From Chelatococcus caeni (GTDB lineage: Bacteria > Pseudomonadota > Alphaproteobacteria > Rhizobiales > Beijerinckiaceae): DNA of 64,000 nucleotides. The stretch spans positions 496,001-560,000 of the forward strand of contig NZ_JACIEN010000001.1 in assembly GCF_014196925.1 (NCBI RefSeq). The letters run 5' to 3'. Positions 15,523 to 23,857 of this stretch are shown piece after piece. The number at the start of each line of letters is the position of its first letter. Positions within the stretch are counted from its first letter, which is position 1. Position numbers and translations under genes: made by a program. Under the pieces are notes generated by a model. The model was not told the origin of the DNA and did not search any database. It was given only the letters and a program-made list of their open reading frames with translations.

Positions 15523-16572
15523 ATGCTGACAATGACGCTGGACGCAGAAAAGGTGAGTGATTTCAAACCGCACAGGTTCTCCGTCGCGCCGATGATGGAT
15601 TGGACGGATAGGGACTGCCGCGTCTTCCACAGGCTGATGACGCGCCATGCCCTGCTCTACACCGAGATGGTGACGACCGGCGCGGTCATCCACGGCGACC
15701 GGGAGCGTCTCATCGGCTTCGATGCGGCGGAGCAGCCGCTCGCCGTGCAGCTCGGCGGCAGCGAGCCGGGCGAGCTGGCAGAGGCCGCGCGTATCTGCGC
15801 CGGCTTCGGTTATCGCGAGGTCAATCTCAATGTCGGCTGCCCGTCGGACAGGGTGCAGAGCGGGCGCTTCGGCGCCTGCCTCATGCGCGAGCCGGAGCTC
15901 GTCGCCGCCTGCGTCGCGGCGATGAAGGACGCGGTCGACGTGCCCGTCACCGTCAAGTGCCGCATCGGCGTCGACGAGCAGGACCCCGAGGAGGCGCTCG
16001 ATCAGCTGGCCGACGCCGTTGTCGCCGCCGGGGTGGACATGCTCGTCGTCCACGCCCGCAAGGCCTGGCTCAACGGCCTCTCGCCCAAGGACAACCGGGA
16101 GATCCCGCCGCTCGACTATGGCCGCGTGCATCGTCTCAAGGCGCGCCTGCCCGAGGTGCCGATCCTCCTCAACGGCGGCCTCCGGACGCTCGAGGAGGCC
16201 CATGCGGCCATGCATCCGGCGGGCGGGCCGGCGCTCGACGGTGTCATGCTCGGCCGCGCGGCCTATCAGAACCCGGAGATCCTCCTCGGCGTCGATCCGC
16301 TGTTCTTCGGCGCCGCCGCGCCGCTCGCCGACGCCTTCGCCGTCGTCGAGGCCTATCTGCCCTATGTCGAGCGCCGGCTCGGTGAGGGCGTGCGCCTCAA
16401 CCAGCTCACCCGCCACATCCTCGGCCTCTTCCCCGGGCGGCCGGGCGCGCGCCAGTTCCGCCGCCACCTCGCGACGGAGGCCTGCAAGCCCGGCGCCGGG
16501 CCGGAGGTCATCGTCGAGGCGGTCGCCCATGTGCGGCGGGAGGCGGCGCGCCGCGAGGTCGAGGCCGCCTGA
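15523..16572 (+). CDS. dusA: tRNA-dihydrouridine synthase A
   Basis: A 349-residue FMN enzyme that reduces uridine 20/20a in the tRNA D-loop using NADPH. The N-terminal TIM barrel begins FSVAPMMDWTDRDCRVFHR and has TEMVTTGAVIHGDRERLIGF, both DusA-specific. The catalytic cysteine is in NVGCPSDRVQSGRFGACLM. Later blocks VHARKAWLNGLSPKDNREIPPL and LNGGLRTLEEA are also DusA-type rather than DusB/C. A second possible start is ATG 15532; no good ribosome-binding site separates them. It is followed by a thioesterase gene 90 bases downstream. Confidence 0.95.
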   Translation: MLTMTLDAEKVSDFKPHRFSVAPMMDWTDRDCRVFHRLMTRHALLYTEMVTTGAVIHGDRERLIGFDAAEQPLAVQLGGSEPGELAEAARICAGFGYREVNLNVGCPSDRVQSGRFGACLMREPELVAACVAAMKDAVDVPVTVKCRIGVDEQDPEEALDQLADAVVAAGVDMLVVHARKAWLNGLSPKDNREIPPLDYGRVHRLKARLPEVPILLNGGLRTLEEAHAAMHPAGGPALDGVMLGRAAYQNPEILLGVDPLFFGAAAPLADAFAVVEAYLPYVERRLGEGVRLNQLTRHILGLFPGRPGARQFRRHLATEACKPGAGPEVIVEAVAHVRREAARREVEAA

Positions 16573-16662
16573 GGCGTGCGCAACGGCCAAGAGCGTTTTG
16601 CGCGCCTGTGTCTTGCCGCTTTTCTTCCTCTTCCCTGAAATGCAGGCGGGGAGGAGGGCGCG

Positions 16663-17112
16663 ATGCACAAGCCGCAGGACCCGGATTTCGAGGCGCGCGT
16701 GCGCCGCAGCTTCGGCAAGCAGAGTGTGATGGAGACGATCGGCGCGCGCATGACCGAGGTCGCGCCGGGCGAGACCACGATCGCGCTTCTGGTCGCGCCG
16801 CACATCTGCCAGCAGCACGGCTTCGTCCACGCCGGCATCGTCTCCACCATCGCGGATTCGGCCTGCGGCTATGCCGCCCTGTCGCTGATGCCGGCCGGGG
16901 CCGGCGTTCTCACTGCCGAGTTCAAGATCAACCTGCTCGCCCCCGCCGCCGGCGACAGGCTCGAGGCGCACGGACGCGTGGTGCGGGCAGGGCGCATGCT
17001 CACCGTGGCGCAGGCCGAGGTCGAGGCCATCGACGGCGAGCGGCGCAAGACCGTGGCCGTGATGACCGCGACGCTCGTCACGCTCGAGGGGCGCGAGGGC
17101 ATCGCCGACTGA
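16663..17112 (+). CDS. PaaI-type hotdog-fold thioesterase
   Basis: A 149-residue hotdog protein. The segment QQHGFVHAGIVSTIADSACGYAA is the classic PaaI/4HBT-type helix, where the HGF-HAG residues lie near the thioester and the Asp in ADSA is the candidate catalytic acid. The following FKINLLAPAAGDRLEAHGRVVRAG completes the beta sheet. Family members hydrolyse aryl or acyl-CoA thioesters as homotetramers. GGGGAGGAGGG lies just before ATG 16663. The natural substrate is unknown. Confidence 0.88.
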   Translation: MHKPQDPDFEARVRRSFGKQSVMETIGARMTEVAPGETTIALLVAPHICQQHGFVHAGIVSTIADSACGYAALSLMPAGAGVLTAEFKINLLAPAAGDRLEAHGRVVRAGRMLTVAQAEVEAIDGERRKTVAVMTATLVTLEGREGIAD

Positions 17113-17198
17113 GCACGGCGCCGGGCGGCCATGTCGCCGCAGCGCTTGCCTTGGCCGCCGCAATCGCGCACGAGAGGGCTCCTGCCGCGGGAGCCGTC

Positions 17199-18053
17199 AT
17201 GTTCGCTGCCATTCCCACATCCGAACTCGTCATGCTGGCCGGGGCGCTGCTCGCGGCCGGCGCCGTCACCGGCATCCTCGCCGGCGTCTTCGGCGTGGGC
17301 GGCGGCGCCGTCGTCGTCCCGGTGCTCTACGAGCTCTTCCGGGTCGTGGGCGTGCCGGAGGAGGTGCGCATGCCGCTGTGCGTCGGCACCTCGCTCGCCG
17401 TGATCATCCCCACCTCGATCCGCTCCTTCAACGCCCATCGCGCGCGCGGCAAGGTCGACATGTCCATCGTGCGCATCTGGGCGGTGCCCGTCATCCTCGG
17501 CGTGGGGCTCGGCAGCTTCATCGCCCGCTATGCCCCGGCGGACCTGTTCAAGGCGGTCTTCGTCGTCGTCGCGGGCATCTCGGCCGTGCGGCTCCTCTTC
17601 GGCAAGGACAGCTGGCGCCTCGGCACGGAGGTGCCCGGCAAGATCGTCATGAGCATCTACGGCGTCGTCATCGGCGTCCTGTCGTCGCTGATGGGCATCG
17701 GCGGCGGGCAATTGTCGAGCCTGTTCATGACCTTCTACGGCCGGCCGATCCACCAGGCGGTGGCGACCTCCTCGGGACTCGGCGTCCTCATCTCCATTCC
17801 CGGCGCCATCGGCTATATCTACGCCGGCTGGCCGCGCGCCGCCGAATATCCGGATGTCGCGGCCCTGCAGTTCCCCATGGCGCTGGGCTATGTCTCGCTC
17901 ATCGGCTTTGCGCTCTTCGTGCCGACGAGCATCTTCACGGCTCCCCTGGGCGCGAGCCTCGCCCACGCCCTGTCGAAGCGGCGCCTGGAGATCGCCTTCG
18001 GCCTCTTCCTCCTCGCCGTCTGCGCCCGCTTCGCATGGAGCCTCCTGACGTGA
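17199..18053 (+). CDS. TauE/SafE-family anion exporter
   Basis: A 284-residue inner-membrane protein with about eight hydrophobic segments. The two conserved repeats are seen as GILAGVFGVGGGAVVVPVLYE near residue 30 and GVLSSLMGIGGGQLSSLFMTF near residue 165; each has the GxGGG motif typical of the family. Members export sulfite, sulfoacetate or related organic anions. The start ATG 17199 precedes a clear first helix (LVMLAGALLAAGAVTGIL). It is 86 bases downstream of the thioesterase gene and convergent with the protease gene at 18071. Confidence 0.9.
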   Translation: MFAAIPTSELVMLAGALLAAGAVTGILAGVFGVGGGAVVVPVLYELFRVVGVPEEVRMPLCVGTSLAVIIPTSIRSFNAHRARGKVDMSIVRIWAVPVILGVGLGSFIARYAPADLFKAVFVVVAGISAVRLLFGKDSWRLGTEVPGKIVMSIYGVVIGVLSSLMGIGGGQLSSLFMTFYGRPIHQAVATSSGLGVLISIPGAIGYIYAGWPRAAEYPDVAALQFPMALGYVSLIGFALFVPTSIFTAPLGASLAHALSKRRLEIAFGLFLLAVCARFAWSLLT

Positions 18054-18070
18054 GCCTGGTGAGCTGAGCC

Positions 18071-18769
18071 TCACCCGCCGCGCCCGCGCAGGATCAGCCT
18101 GTCGCCGCGCACCTCGAAGGAGGCGAGGCGCTCGAGGAAGGTCATGCCGAGCAGGTTCTGCGACAGGCTGCCTTCGCGGGCGACGAGGGCCGGCACCCGC
18201 CGCTCGGTGATGTTGCCGACGGTGAGCTCGCCGAGCGTGGTGGAAGCCGCCATCGTGCGGCCGTTCGCCGTCATCACCGGCTGGGTATAGAAGAGCGTCG
18301 CCGGGTCGATGCCGGCGCGGGCGGCGGCCTCGCTCGTCAGCACCACCGCCGAGGCGCCGGTGTCGAGGATGAAGCGCGTCGGCACGCCGTCGACGGCGCC
18401 GTCGATGACGAAGCTGCCGCCGGCATGGCGCGCGACCTGCACTTCGCCGCCGGCGAGCGTCACCGTGTAGCCCGGCGCCACCTCTCCGAGCAGCCGGTTG
18501 GCGAAGCCCTGCAGCTCGAAGCGATAGCTGTAGACCGCCACCAGCATGACGATCATCGCCATCCAGAAGGCGATGGCCTCGAGGGCGCGGGTCCACTGGC
18601 CGCGGAAATGCTGCACCACCCAGCCGAAGGCGAGGATGCCGACGGCTCCGAGCCAGGCGAGCGAGGCGATGAGGTCCGGCCGCAGCCCGAGGATGGTCTC
18701 GTTGCCGCCGAAGAGGACGAGCACCGCGATGGCGGCGATGATGACGGCGAGGGCGACGAAACCGCGCAT
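18071..18769 (-). CDS. membrane-anchored retropepsin-like aspartic protease (TIGR02281 type)
   Basis: A 232-residue protein. The N-terminal half has three hydrophobic segments (residues 3-22, 30-50 and 62-83), then a retroviral-type aspartic protease domain. The catalytic motif is FILDTGASAVVLTSEAAARAG. The flap/sheet region has VGNITERRVPALVA, and the C-terminal NLLGMTFLERLASFEVRGDRLILRG is diagnostic of clan AA bacterial members. Such enzymes work as homodimers. The substrate is unknown. AAGGAAGAG precedes ATG 18769, only 10 bases after the cobS stop, so it is probably in the cobS transcript. Confidence 0.88.
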   Translation of the reverse strand: MRGFVALAVIIAAIAVLVLFGGNETILGLRPDLIASLAWLGAVGILAFGWVVQHFRGQWTRALEAIAFWMAMIVMLVAVYSYRFELQGFANRLLGEVAPGYTVTLAGGEVQVARHAGGSFVIDGAVDGVPTRFILDTGASAVVLTSEAAARAGIDPATLFYTQPVMTANGRTMAASTTLGELTVGNITERRVPALVAREGSLSQNLLGMTFLERLASFEVRGDRLILRGRGG

Positions 18770-18779
18770 GGCTCTTCCT

Positions 18780-19640
18780 TCACGAGGCGCCGGCGAGCGG
18801 CGCAAGGGCGAGGAGCCCGGCGAGGAAGGCGATCTCGCCCGCCTGCTGGGCCGCCCCGGCGATGTCTCCCGTATGCCCGCCGATCTTCGCCCGGGCAATG
18901 CGGGAGAGGCCCGCTCCCGCGCTCGCCGCGAGGGCAAGGGCGAGCACGATCGCGAGGAAGCCGAAGCCTGCCGGCAGCAGCAGGAGGAAGGCAATGACGG
19001 CCGAGCCCGCGGCCGCCGTGGCGAAGGCGGCCTGCGTGGGCTGGCCCGCCGCGTGCGCGGCGCCGTCGCTGCGGGCCGGCTTAAGCAGCAGGAAGGGCAG
19101 GAGCCCCACCGTGCGCGAGGCCGCCGCGGCCGCGACGAGCGCCAGGGCTGTGGCCAGCGCCGGCATGCGCCCGGCGAGCGCGGCGATCAGCCCGACGCGG
19201 ATCATGAGATCGAGCGTGAGCGCCGCCGCGCCGTAGGAGCCGACGCGGCTGTCGCGCATGATGGTCAGGCGCCGCTCGGGCGTCGCGCCGCCCCACAGCC
19301 CGTCGGCGGTGTCGGCCAGGCCATCCTCGTGGAAGACGCCCGTCGCGACGAGGAGCGCGGCGACGGCGGCGCAGGCGGCGAGATACGTCCCGAAGCCGAG
19401 GCCCGTCGCGAGGAGGAAGGCGAGCGCGCCGACGAGGCCGATGGCGGCGCCGGCGAGCGGCAGCGCCCTGACGGCGCGGGAGAAATCCGGCATGGCATGC
19501 GGCACCGCCTCGAAGGGCAGGGCGGGCACCGGCAGGCGCGAGTAGAAGCGCAGGCACGCCGCCGCATCGGCGAGGAAGGCGAGCGCCGGGCCCGGCCCGG
19601 GGCCGGCCTTGGCCTGCGGCATCTCGTTGTCCTGCGTCAT
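18780..19640 (-). CDS. cobS: adenosylcobinamide-GDP ribazoletransferase (cobalamin synthase)
   Basis: A polytopic membrane enzyme of about 286 residues that joins adenosylcobinamide-GDP to alpha-ribazole (or its phosphate) in the last steps of B12 assembly. The hallmark GVFHEDGLADTADGLWGG with clustered acidic metal ligands is at about residue 90, followed by RLTIMRDSRVGSYGAAAL. Further helices are hydrophobic and Ala-rich, and the conserved GGHTGDIAGAAQQAGEIAF lies near the end. Start 19640 is chosen because GAGG sits 5 bases upstream; upstream ATGs at 19661 and 19694 are possible. It is divergent from cobT, the preceding pathway step. Confidence 0.93.
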   Translation of the reverse strand: MTQDNEMPQAKAGPGPGPALAFLADAAACLRFYSRLPVPALPFEAVPHAMPDFSRAVRALPLAGAAIGLVGALAFLLATGLGFGTYLAACAAVAALLVATGVFHEDGLADTADGLWGGATPERRLTIMRDSRVGSYGAAALTLDLMIRVGLIAALAGRMPALATALALVAAAAASRTVGLLPFLLLKPARSDGAAHAAGQPTQAAFATAAAGSAVIAFLLLLPAGFGFLAIVLALALAASAGAGLSRIARAKIGGHTGDIAGAAQQAGEIAFLAGLLALAPLAGAS

Positions 19641-19727
19641 CTTCACCTCGGCGCGCGGCATGCTATTAGCACCGGGCCCGACAGCCGCGACCATGGGCCG
19701 GCCATAACGACATAGTGGAGAATTGCG

Positions 19728-20780
19728 ATGGATGCGACGGCAACCGGCCTACCGTTCGACGACGTGCGGCGGCTTTTCGCCATGCTGCCGGACGTGGACG
19801 AGGCGGCCATCGCCGCCGTGCGCCGCCGCGACGCGGAGCTGACGAAGCCGCCGGGCTCCCTCGGCCGCCTGGAGGAGATCGCTGCCTGGGTCGCCGGCTG
19901 GCAGGGCAAGGGGCGGCCGAGCGTCGCGCGCCCGCTCGTCTGCGTCTTCGCCGGCAACCACGGCGTGGTGCGCCATGGCGTCTCGCCCTATCCGCAGAGC
20001 GTCACCCGCCAGATGCTGGAGAACTTCGCCGCGGGCGGCGCCGCCATCAACCAGATCTGCGCCGCCTACGACCTCGGGTTCAAGGTCTTCGACCTCGCGC
20101 TCGACCTGCCGACCGGCGACATCGCCACCGAGGCGGCCTTCGACGAGAAGGCCTGCGTCGCCACCCTGGCCTTCGGCATGGAGGCGATCGCCGGCGGCAC
20201 CGACCTCCTGTGCCTCGGCGAGATGGGCATCGGCAACACCACCATCGCCGCCGCCATCTACGCCGCGCTCTATGGGGGGCCGGTGGCGCGCTGGGTCGGC
20301 CGCGGCACCGGCCTCGACGACGCCGGCCTCGCCCGCAAGGCGGCCGTCGTGGAGCAGGCGCTCGCCACCCATGCCGGCCACCTCGCCGATCCGCTCGAGG
20401 TGCTGCGCCGGCTTGGCGGGCGCGAGGTTGCCGCCGTCGCCGGTGCCATCCTCGCGGCGCGGCTCGAGCGCATTCCCGTCATCCTCGACGGCTATGTCGT
20501 CACGGCCGCGGCCGCCATCCTGCACGCCATCGATCCACGCTCCATCGCCCATTGCCTCGCCGGCCACCGCTCCGCCGAGGGCGCGCACGGCGAGGTGCTC
20601 GACCGGCTCGGCCTCGCCCCGGTGCTCGACCTCGACATGCGCCTCGGCGAGGCGACCGGCGCGGCGCTCGCCGCCGGCATCGTCAAGGCCGCGGTCGCCT
20701 GCCACAACGACATGGCGACCTTCGCCCAGGCAGGGGTCGACACCGCCGACGACGGCGAGCGGCCCGAGCGCCTGCAGTGA
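19728..20780 (+). CDS. cobT: nicotinate-nucleotide-dimethylbenzimidazole phosphoribosyltransferase
   Basis: A 350-residue cytoplasmic enzyme that makes alpha-ribazole 5'-phosphate from DMB and nicotinate mononucleotide for the lower ligand of B12. Readable landmarks are LTKPPGSLGRLEEIAAWVAGWQ, FAGNHGVVRHGVSPYPQSVTRQM, LGEMGIGNTTIAAAI and the C-terminal LDLDMRLGEATGAALA, whose Glu is the expected catalytic base. GGAG lies 7 bases before ATG. It is divergent from cobS with 87 bases between; I see no cobalamin riboswitch in that gap. Confidence 0.95.
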   Translation: MDATATGLPFDDVRRLFAMLPDVDEAAIAAVRRRDAELTKPPGSLGRLEEIAAWVAGWQGKGRPSVARPLVCVFAGNHGVVRHGVSPYPQSVTRQMLENFAAGGAAINQICAAYDLGFKVFDLALDLPTGDIATEAAFDEKACVATLAFGMEAIAGGTDLLCLGEMGIGNTTIAAAIYAALYGGPVARWVGRGTGLDDAGLARKAAVVEQALATHAGHLADPLEVLRRLGGREVAAVAGAILAARLERIPVILDGYVVTAAAAILHAIDPRSIAHCLAGHRSAEGAHGEVLDRLGLAPVLDLDMRLGEATGAALAAGIVKAAVACHNDMATFAQAGVDTADDGERPERLQ

Positions 20781-20796
20781 GGCGAGGGGAGCGGCC

Positions 20797-21735
20797 TCAG
20801 GCGACATTGCGCTGCTGCTGCGGCTCCGCCTGCCAGCGGTCCCATGCCGGCTCGCCGGCGAAATGGCTGACGAGCCGGTCGACGAAGAGCCGCACCTTCA
20901 GCGGCAGGTAGCGCGCCTGCGGATAGACGGCGTAGATGCCGGCCTCGGTGGGCGTGTAGTCGGGCATCAGCGGCACGAGCGTGCCGCTCGCGATCTCCGG
21001 CCCGACGACGAAGGTCGGCGACAGGATGACGCCGAGGCCGCGCAGCGCCGCCTCCCGCAGCATCAGGCTGTTGTTGACGATGATGCGCGGCTGCACGCGC
21101 ACGCTCTCTTCCCCCTCGGGCCCCTGGAAGGTCCAGTTCGACTGGCTCTGCCGGTAGGCGTAGTCGAGGCAGGCGTGCTGCGCGAGGTCGGCCGGCCGCC
21201 CGGGCGCCTCGTTCGCCGCAAGATAGGCGGGGGCGGCGCACAGGGCGAAGCGGCATGGCGCGAGCCGGCGCGCGATGAGCGAGGAATCCTTGAGGCGCCC
21301 GATGCGGATGGCGAGGTCGACGCCCTCCTCGATGATGTCGACGATCATCTCGTTGAGCGTGAGGTCGACCTGCACCTCCGGATGGTCCCTGAGGAAGCTG
21401 TCGATCACCGGCATCAGATAGGTGACGCCGAAGGTCATCGGCGCGTTGATGCGCAAGGTGCCCTTGGCCTGATCCTGGATCGAGCTGACGCCGTGACGCA
21501 GGTCGTTGACCTCCTCGAGGATCGGCACGCAGCGCGCATAGAACTCTGCCCCGGCCTCGGTCAGGTTGACGCGCCGCGTGGTGCGGTTGAGCAGCCGCGC
21601 CCCCAGCCACTCCTCCAGCATCTGCACGTGTTTGGTGGCCGCCGCCGGTGAAATGCGAAAATGCCGTGCAGCTTCTGCAAAGCTGCCATTGGAGGCGACG
21701 CGGGCAAATACCGCCATCATCATAAGTCTGTCCAT
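20797..21735 (-). CDS. LysR-family regulator
   Basis: A 312-residue LysR regulator. The HTH is at residues 15-60 (GSFAEAARHFRISPAAATKHVQMLEEWLGARLL, then the NRTTRRVNLTEAGAEFY wing). The effector domain has EVQVDLTLNEMIVDIIEEGVDLAIRIG and HACLDYAYRQSQSNWTF. This resembles the DmlR/AaeR-like branch, close in style to the protein at 10676. It faces a 390-base AT-rich gap with no obvious divergent target, so its regulon is unclear. Confidence 0.9.
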   Translation of the reverse strand: MDRLMMMAVFARVASNGSFAEAARHFRISPAAATKHVQMLEEWLGARLLNRTTRRVNLTEAGAEFYARCVPILEEVNDLRHGVSSIQDQAKGTLRINAPMTFGVTYLMPVIDSFLRDHPEVQVDLTLNEMIVDIIEEGVDLAIRIGRLKDSSLIARRLAPCRFALCAAPAYLAANEAPGRPADLAQHACLDYAYRQSQSNWTFQGPEGEESVRVQPRIIVNNSLMLREAALRGLGVILSPTFVVGPEIASGTLVPLMPDYTPTEAGIYAVYPQARYLPLKVRLFVDRLVSHFAGEPAWDRWQAEPQQQRNVA

Positions 21736-22126
21736 GAAACCCTCACTTCAATCAACATAGCAAAGTAACAATTTTCCTTATGGCGTATATTATTCGACGA
21801 TCCATTATATGTTTCCTTAGATGGCATAAAATCGGCATTTAGTAAAATTTTACGGATATATTTCTTTCAGGTAGCGCGTGAATTATTATTTGAGGCCAAA
21901 AACTATCTTCCTTTATTTGCGTGTGCTCGCATTGACCGACGGTGGCAGCTTTGAAAGCCTCCGCGGGGTGGATTTCGCGCCGGTCTCGTCGCGATTGCTG
22001 ATCGTGCTGCAGGCGATGCAGCCGCCCCCGCGTGGTTTCCGCCCGGTTTCGCCGCGATCAATCCTTTTCGGCGTGGTGGCCCCTGCCGTTAAGGTCCTCA
22101 TCAGACAGCTCCGCTAGAAAGCGGCC
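21736..22126. other. 391-base gap with AT-rich half
   Basis: No convincing gene. Bases 21770-21910 are markedly AT-rich compared with the rest of the window and contain the perfect palindrome GTAAAATTTTAC at 21842-21853. This may be the promoter-operator of the leftward LysR gene. A GTG-started 79-codon frame at 21878-22117 exists, but its second half has no protein-like character. Confidence 0.5.
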
Positions 22127-22660
22127 ATGCGAAGGGGCAGGCTTGCGACAGGGCGGGGTGGGCAGCGCCATGTGGAGCGGCGGCTGCGCGACCTCGCGCG
22201 CGCGTCGGCTATCCTTACGGGGCTGCTGGTCGCGCTCGGACTGCTGCTGTGGCGCGAGGAGACGCGCGTCGCCGGGTCCGTCGATGTCGTCGATGGCGAC
22301 ACGCTGCGGCTCGCAGACGGGCGGCCGCTGCGCCTCGAGGGCATCGACGCGCCCGAGATCGACCAGCTCTGCGACAAGCCGTCCGGACCTTACCCCTGCG
22401 GCCGGGCCGCGCGCAGCGCCCTCGTCCGCCTCGTCGCCGGCGCCGATGTCACCTGCATCCTCGACGGCAAGGACCGTTACGGCCGCCTGCTCGGGCGCTG
22501 CAGCGTCGGCGAGGAGGACGTCAACGCCAGCCTCGTCGCGACCGGCTGGGCGGTGGCGAGCGGCAGGTACCATGCCGAGGAGGCGGCGGCGCGCGAAGGG
22601 CGCCTCGGCCTATGGCAGGGCCGTTTCGAGCGGCCGGCGGACTGGCGCGCGCGGCGTTAA
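22127..22660 (+). CDS. thermonuclease (SNase)-like exported or membrane-anchored nuclease
   Basis: A 177-residue protein. After a basic start, a single hydrophobic segment at residues 25-42 (SAILTGLLVALGLLLW) is a signal anchor. The SNase domain follows, with VVDGDTLRLADG, LRLEGIDAPEIDQLC and DRYGRLLGRC. The Arg of the second motif, its acidic Asp/Glu and the Arg of the third correspond to the catalytic residues of staphylococcal nuclease. Four cysteines in the domain may form disulfides in the periplasm. Expected activity is calcium-dependent cleavage of DNA or RNA. Confidence 0.88.
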   Translation: MRRGRLATGRGGQRHVERRLRDLARASAILTGLLVALGLLLWREETRVAGSVDVVDGDTLRLADGRPLRLEGIDAPEIDQLCDKPSGPYPCGRAARSALVRLVAGADVTCILDGKDRYGRLLGRCSVGEEDVNASLVATGWAVASGRYHAEEAAAREGRLGLWQGRFERPADWRARR

Positions 22661-22697
22661 GGATCGATTAACCCCGTCTTTCACGAAACCGCCGCCC

Positions 22698-22769
22698 ATG
22701 TGTTCTGGCGCACATCGGGAACAAAGGTGGAGGGCTACAGTTATCGACATCAAGGACCTCCCTCCCTGA
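22698..22769 (+). CDS. possible 23-codon small ORF upstream of a terminator
   Basis: ATG 22698 opens a 23-codon frame ending with the peptide VIDIKDLPP and stop TGA at 22767. It stops 9 bases before a strong intrinsic terminator (22779-22810), and no larger gene lies between. This could be a leader peptide, an sRNA gene or chance. There is no clear Shine-Dalgarno sequence. It is listed because the terminator needs a source transcript other than the nuclease gene, which ended 118 bases earlier. Confidence 0.25.
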   Translation: MCSGAHREQRWRATVIDIKDLPP

Positions 22770-22778
22770 CCCCTCCTC

Positions 22779-22810
22779 GGGCGCGGCTCAACACCGCGCC
22801 CTTCTTTTTT
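22779..22810 (+). terminator. intrinsic terminator
   Basis: Perfect 8-base arms GGGCGCGG (22779-22786) and CCGCGCCC (22794-22801) are followed by TTCTTTTTT. It can end the nuclease transcript or a short RNA made from 22661-22778. Confidence 0.85.
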
Positions 22811-22977
22811 GTGGAGCCGGCCGCCGGCCGGGCGGCCGCGATTGACGGGCGCCGGCGGCGATGGTCGACTTGCCCGAAACGGGCGAAGCGACCCCGCCGC
22901 AGGAGGAAACGATGATGCGCGAAGGCGTTGTGCGGGAGGCGATTCGTCCGGGCTCAGCCGGTCCGGAGGCCTGAGCC

Positions 22978-23721
22978 ATGCGCCTGACGTTCATCGGCAG
23001 CGGCGATGCCTTCGGTTCGGGCGGGCGGTTCAACACCTGCCTCCTGGTGGAGGCCGGCCGCACCACCATGGCGGTCGATTTCGGCGCCACCTCGCTGGTC
23101 GCCCTGAAGCAGCGCGGCATCTCGCCGAACAGCATCGACACGGTCGTTCTCACGCATCTGCACGGCGATCATTTCGGCGGCCTGCCGTTTCTCCTCCTCG
23201 ATGCGCAGTTCGCCTCGAGCCGCAAGACGCCGCTCACCATCGCCGGCCCGCCGGGCACGCGCGAGCGGCTGGAGGCGGCGCTCGAGGTGTTCTATCCCGG
23301 CGCCGTCGGCAACGACTGGCGCTTCCCGCTCAAGGTCATCGACATGCCCCTGCGCACGCCCTGGGCCTTCGGCGAGGCGAGGGTGGAGAGCCATGAGGTC
23401 GTCCATGCCTCGGGCGCGCCGTCGACCGGCGTGCGCGTCACGGCCGGCGGGCGCGTGCTCGCCTATTCCGGCGACACGACCTGGACCGATGCGCTCGTCG
23501 ACATCACCCGCGACGCTGACCTCTTCGTCGTCGAGTGCTACCGCCCGGCCGGGCGCACGTCGAACCACCTCGATCTCAGGACGCTCATCGCCAACCGCGA
23601 CCGGTTGACGGCCCGTGCCATCATGCTGACCCACATGAGCGAGGCCATGCTGGCCGCGCAGCATGAGGCCGCCGCGGCGGGCTTCCTTCTCGCCGAGGAC
23701 GGCCTGACGCGGGAGGTCTGA
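22978..23721 (+). CDS. MBL-fold metal-dependent hydrolase (RNase Z-like)
   Basis: A 247-residue metallo-beta-lactamase-fold protein. The metal site motif THLHGDHFGG is at about residue 58, with later ligands in HEVVHASGAP, LAYSGDTTWTD and MLTHMSE. Topology resembles the RNase Z/arylsulfatase branch (starts MRLTFIGSGDAFGSGGRFNTC), but the length is shorter than RNase Z and no exosite arm is seen, so a small-molecule phosphodiesterase or arylsulfatase is equally possible. A 37-codon frame at 22861-22974 ends 3 bases before this ATG and could be a coupled leader; I do not call it. Confidence 0.85.
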   Translation: MRLTFIGSGDAFGSGGRFNTCLLVEAGRTTMAVDFGATSLVALKQRGISPNSIDTVVLTHLHGDHFGGLPFLLLDAQFASSRKTPLTIAGPPGTRERLEAALEVFYPGAVGNDWRFPLKVIDMPLRTPWAFGEARVESHEVVHASGAPSTGVRVTAGGRVLAYSGDTTWTDALVDITRDADLFVVECYRPAGRTSNHLDLRTLIANRDRLTARAIMLTHMSEAMLAAQHEAAAAGFLLAEDGLTREV

Positions 23722-23857
23722 GTTGGTTATTATGCTGCTGGCATAGTTCTTATGTAAGCCAAACTGTTTTTCGCTGAGAACGGTAAGTAGATGTCAAATC
23801 GCTTGATTTTAATAGGTTCAATGAGTATATATTACAAATAGGCACGAGGAGGTGGCG

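Noticed and set aside
19641-19727. Possible cobalamin riboswitch between cobS and cobT.
   Set aside because: The 87-base gap is too short for the about 200-base aptamer and no B12-box sequence is visible.
21878-22117. A GTG-started 79-codon frame after the AT-rich patch.
   Set aside because: The second half is typical non-coding translation, there is no domain, and it abuts the nuclease promoter.
22861-22974. A 37-codon frame ending 3 bases before the MBL hydrolase start.
   Set aside because: No ribosome-binding site or recognisable sequence; likely a chance frame in the leader, though coupling cannot be excluded.
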